DNA from: Clostridiaceae bacterium
GTDB taxonomy: Bacteria; Bacillota; Clostridia; Peptostreptococcales; Tindalliaceae
Direction of reading: 5' to 3'
Assembly (NCBI GenBank): GCA_011390155.1
Contig: JAABSW010000003.1
Coordinates: forward strand, 1-64,000
DNA: 64,000 nt
Shown here: positions 63,157-64,000 of the stretch, in pieces
How the letters are laid out: each line of letters opens with the position of its first letter
How positions within the stretch are numbered: the first letter of the stretch is position 1
Program-made: the position numbers and the translations under genes
Notes under the pieces: model-generated
The model's database searches: none
The model's input: the letters and a program-made list of their open reading frames with translations, nothing else
What the model was told of the DNA's origin: nothing

Positions 63157-64000
63157 ATGAATCAGCGCAAAGCATGGATATTGTTAACATTGTGCACTTT
63201 GTTTTGGGCAGGCAATTACGTGTTTGGACAATTTGTTGTGGGAGAATTGACACCCTTGGTGCTTACCTTTCTCAGGTGGTTCTTTGCTACTGTGTTGCTT
63301 CTTTTAATCGCTTCACACATGGAAAAACCCAACTGGCGTGAAGTAATAAAGTCATGGCCAATGCTGCTGGCCATGGCGGTATCCGGGATTGTTGCCTATA
63401 ACATGATCCTTTACACAGCCCTCACCTATACATCCTCTGTGAATGCCAGTGTGGTGAGTGCGTTAAACCCAGCCCTTCTGGTTGCTTTTTCGGCACTGTT
63501 ACTTCGTGAAAAACTATCACTTATTCAAGTGGCAGGGGTTCTGGTTTCTTTCTCAGGAGTGCTGGTGATCATTACTCAGGGAAATGTAAATCGGCTTATG
63601 CAGTTTCAGATCAATCGGGGGGATTTATTGATGCTGGCAGCCATCACAGTGTGGACGGTGTATTCTATTTTAGGAAAGCGGTTGACGAAAGTGCCGCCAA
63701 TAACGGCAACGGCTTGCAGTGCGTTAATGGCAACGCTTATATTGGCTCCCTTTGCCCTCTACCAGGGAATATCATTTGATCATGTCAGCGGACTGGCATT
63801 GGTGGGGGTGCTATACATTGTTCTTTTTCCTTCGGTTGGTTCATTTATTTTCTGGAACCTGGGCGTTAGGGAAATTGGTGCAGGAAGGGCTGGCATCTTT
63901 TTAAATCTGATCCCTGTTTTTACAGCGTTGATCAGTCTGGTCTTAGGTGAACCTGTGACCCTTGTCCAGCTTACTGGAGGCCTGTTGGTGTTTTTTGGCG
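63157..64000 (+). CDS. EamA/DMT family transporter (3' truncated by window end)
   Basis: ATG 63157 with AAAGGAG RBS; MNQRKAWILLTLCTLFWAGNYVFGQFVVGELTPLVLTFLRWFFA...; open to the window end, so absent from the ORF track. Confidence 0.88.
   Translation, partial: MNQRKAWILLTLCTLFWAGNYVFGQFVVGELTPLVLTFLRWFFATVLLLLIASHMEKPNWREVIKSWPMLLAMAVSGIVAYNMILYTALTYTSSVNASVVSALNPALLVAFSALLLREKLSLIQVAGVLVSFSGVLVIITQGNVNRLMQFQINRGDLLMLAAITVWTVYSILGKRLTKVPPITATACSALMATLILAPFALYQGISFDHVSGLALVGVLYIVLFPSVGSFIFWNLGVREIGAGRAGIFLNLIPVFTALISLVLGEPVTLVQLTGGLLVFFG

Overview
This 64 kb window is a gene-dense Firmicutes/Clostridia-type chromosome segment, probably from an anaerobic amino-acid fermenter. Main blocks: (1) corrinoid/UroD-type methyltransferase genes plus histidine kinases (1-9.4 kb), including a CarH-like B12-binding protein overlapping a kinase gene; (2) cdaA-cdaR; (3) a sigma54 activator with a matching -24/-12 promoter driving ptb-buk-ATPase and a four-subunit 2-oxoacid:ferredoxin oxidoreductase; (4) a compact five-gene ubiquitin-like cassette at 20.6-24.1 kb: YukD-like Ubl ending in a single Gly, E1, E2 with HPN...C motif, membrane JAMM peptidase with LysM, and a tail-anchored RING-like protein. 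It is preceded by a terminator and followed by a new promoter; (5) cstA, glmM, a glmS ribozyme and glmS; (6) proBA, transporters, amidohydrolases, an RND pump, a dual-core hybrid kinase with a REC-BTAD regulator, an MCP and nfo; (7) an arginine/ornithine-type catabolic region containing a glutaredoxin-like ORF whose first active-site Cys codon is TGA (probable selenoprotein); (8) a QueG-like Fe-S protein, a YedK/HMCES-like protein and a truncated EamA transporter. The ubiquitin-like cassette is the most exciting system. The TGA glutaredoxin, the CarH-like sensor pair, the ion channel without a GYGD filter and a two-copy 5'-UTR element are the next best leads. No rRNA, tRNA or CRISPR array was seen. 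All family calls come from reading motifs, not from database searches.
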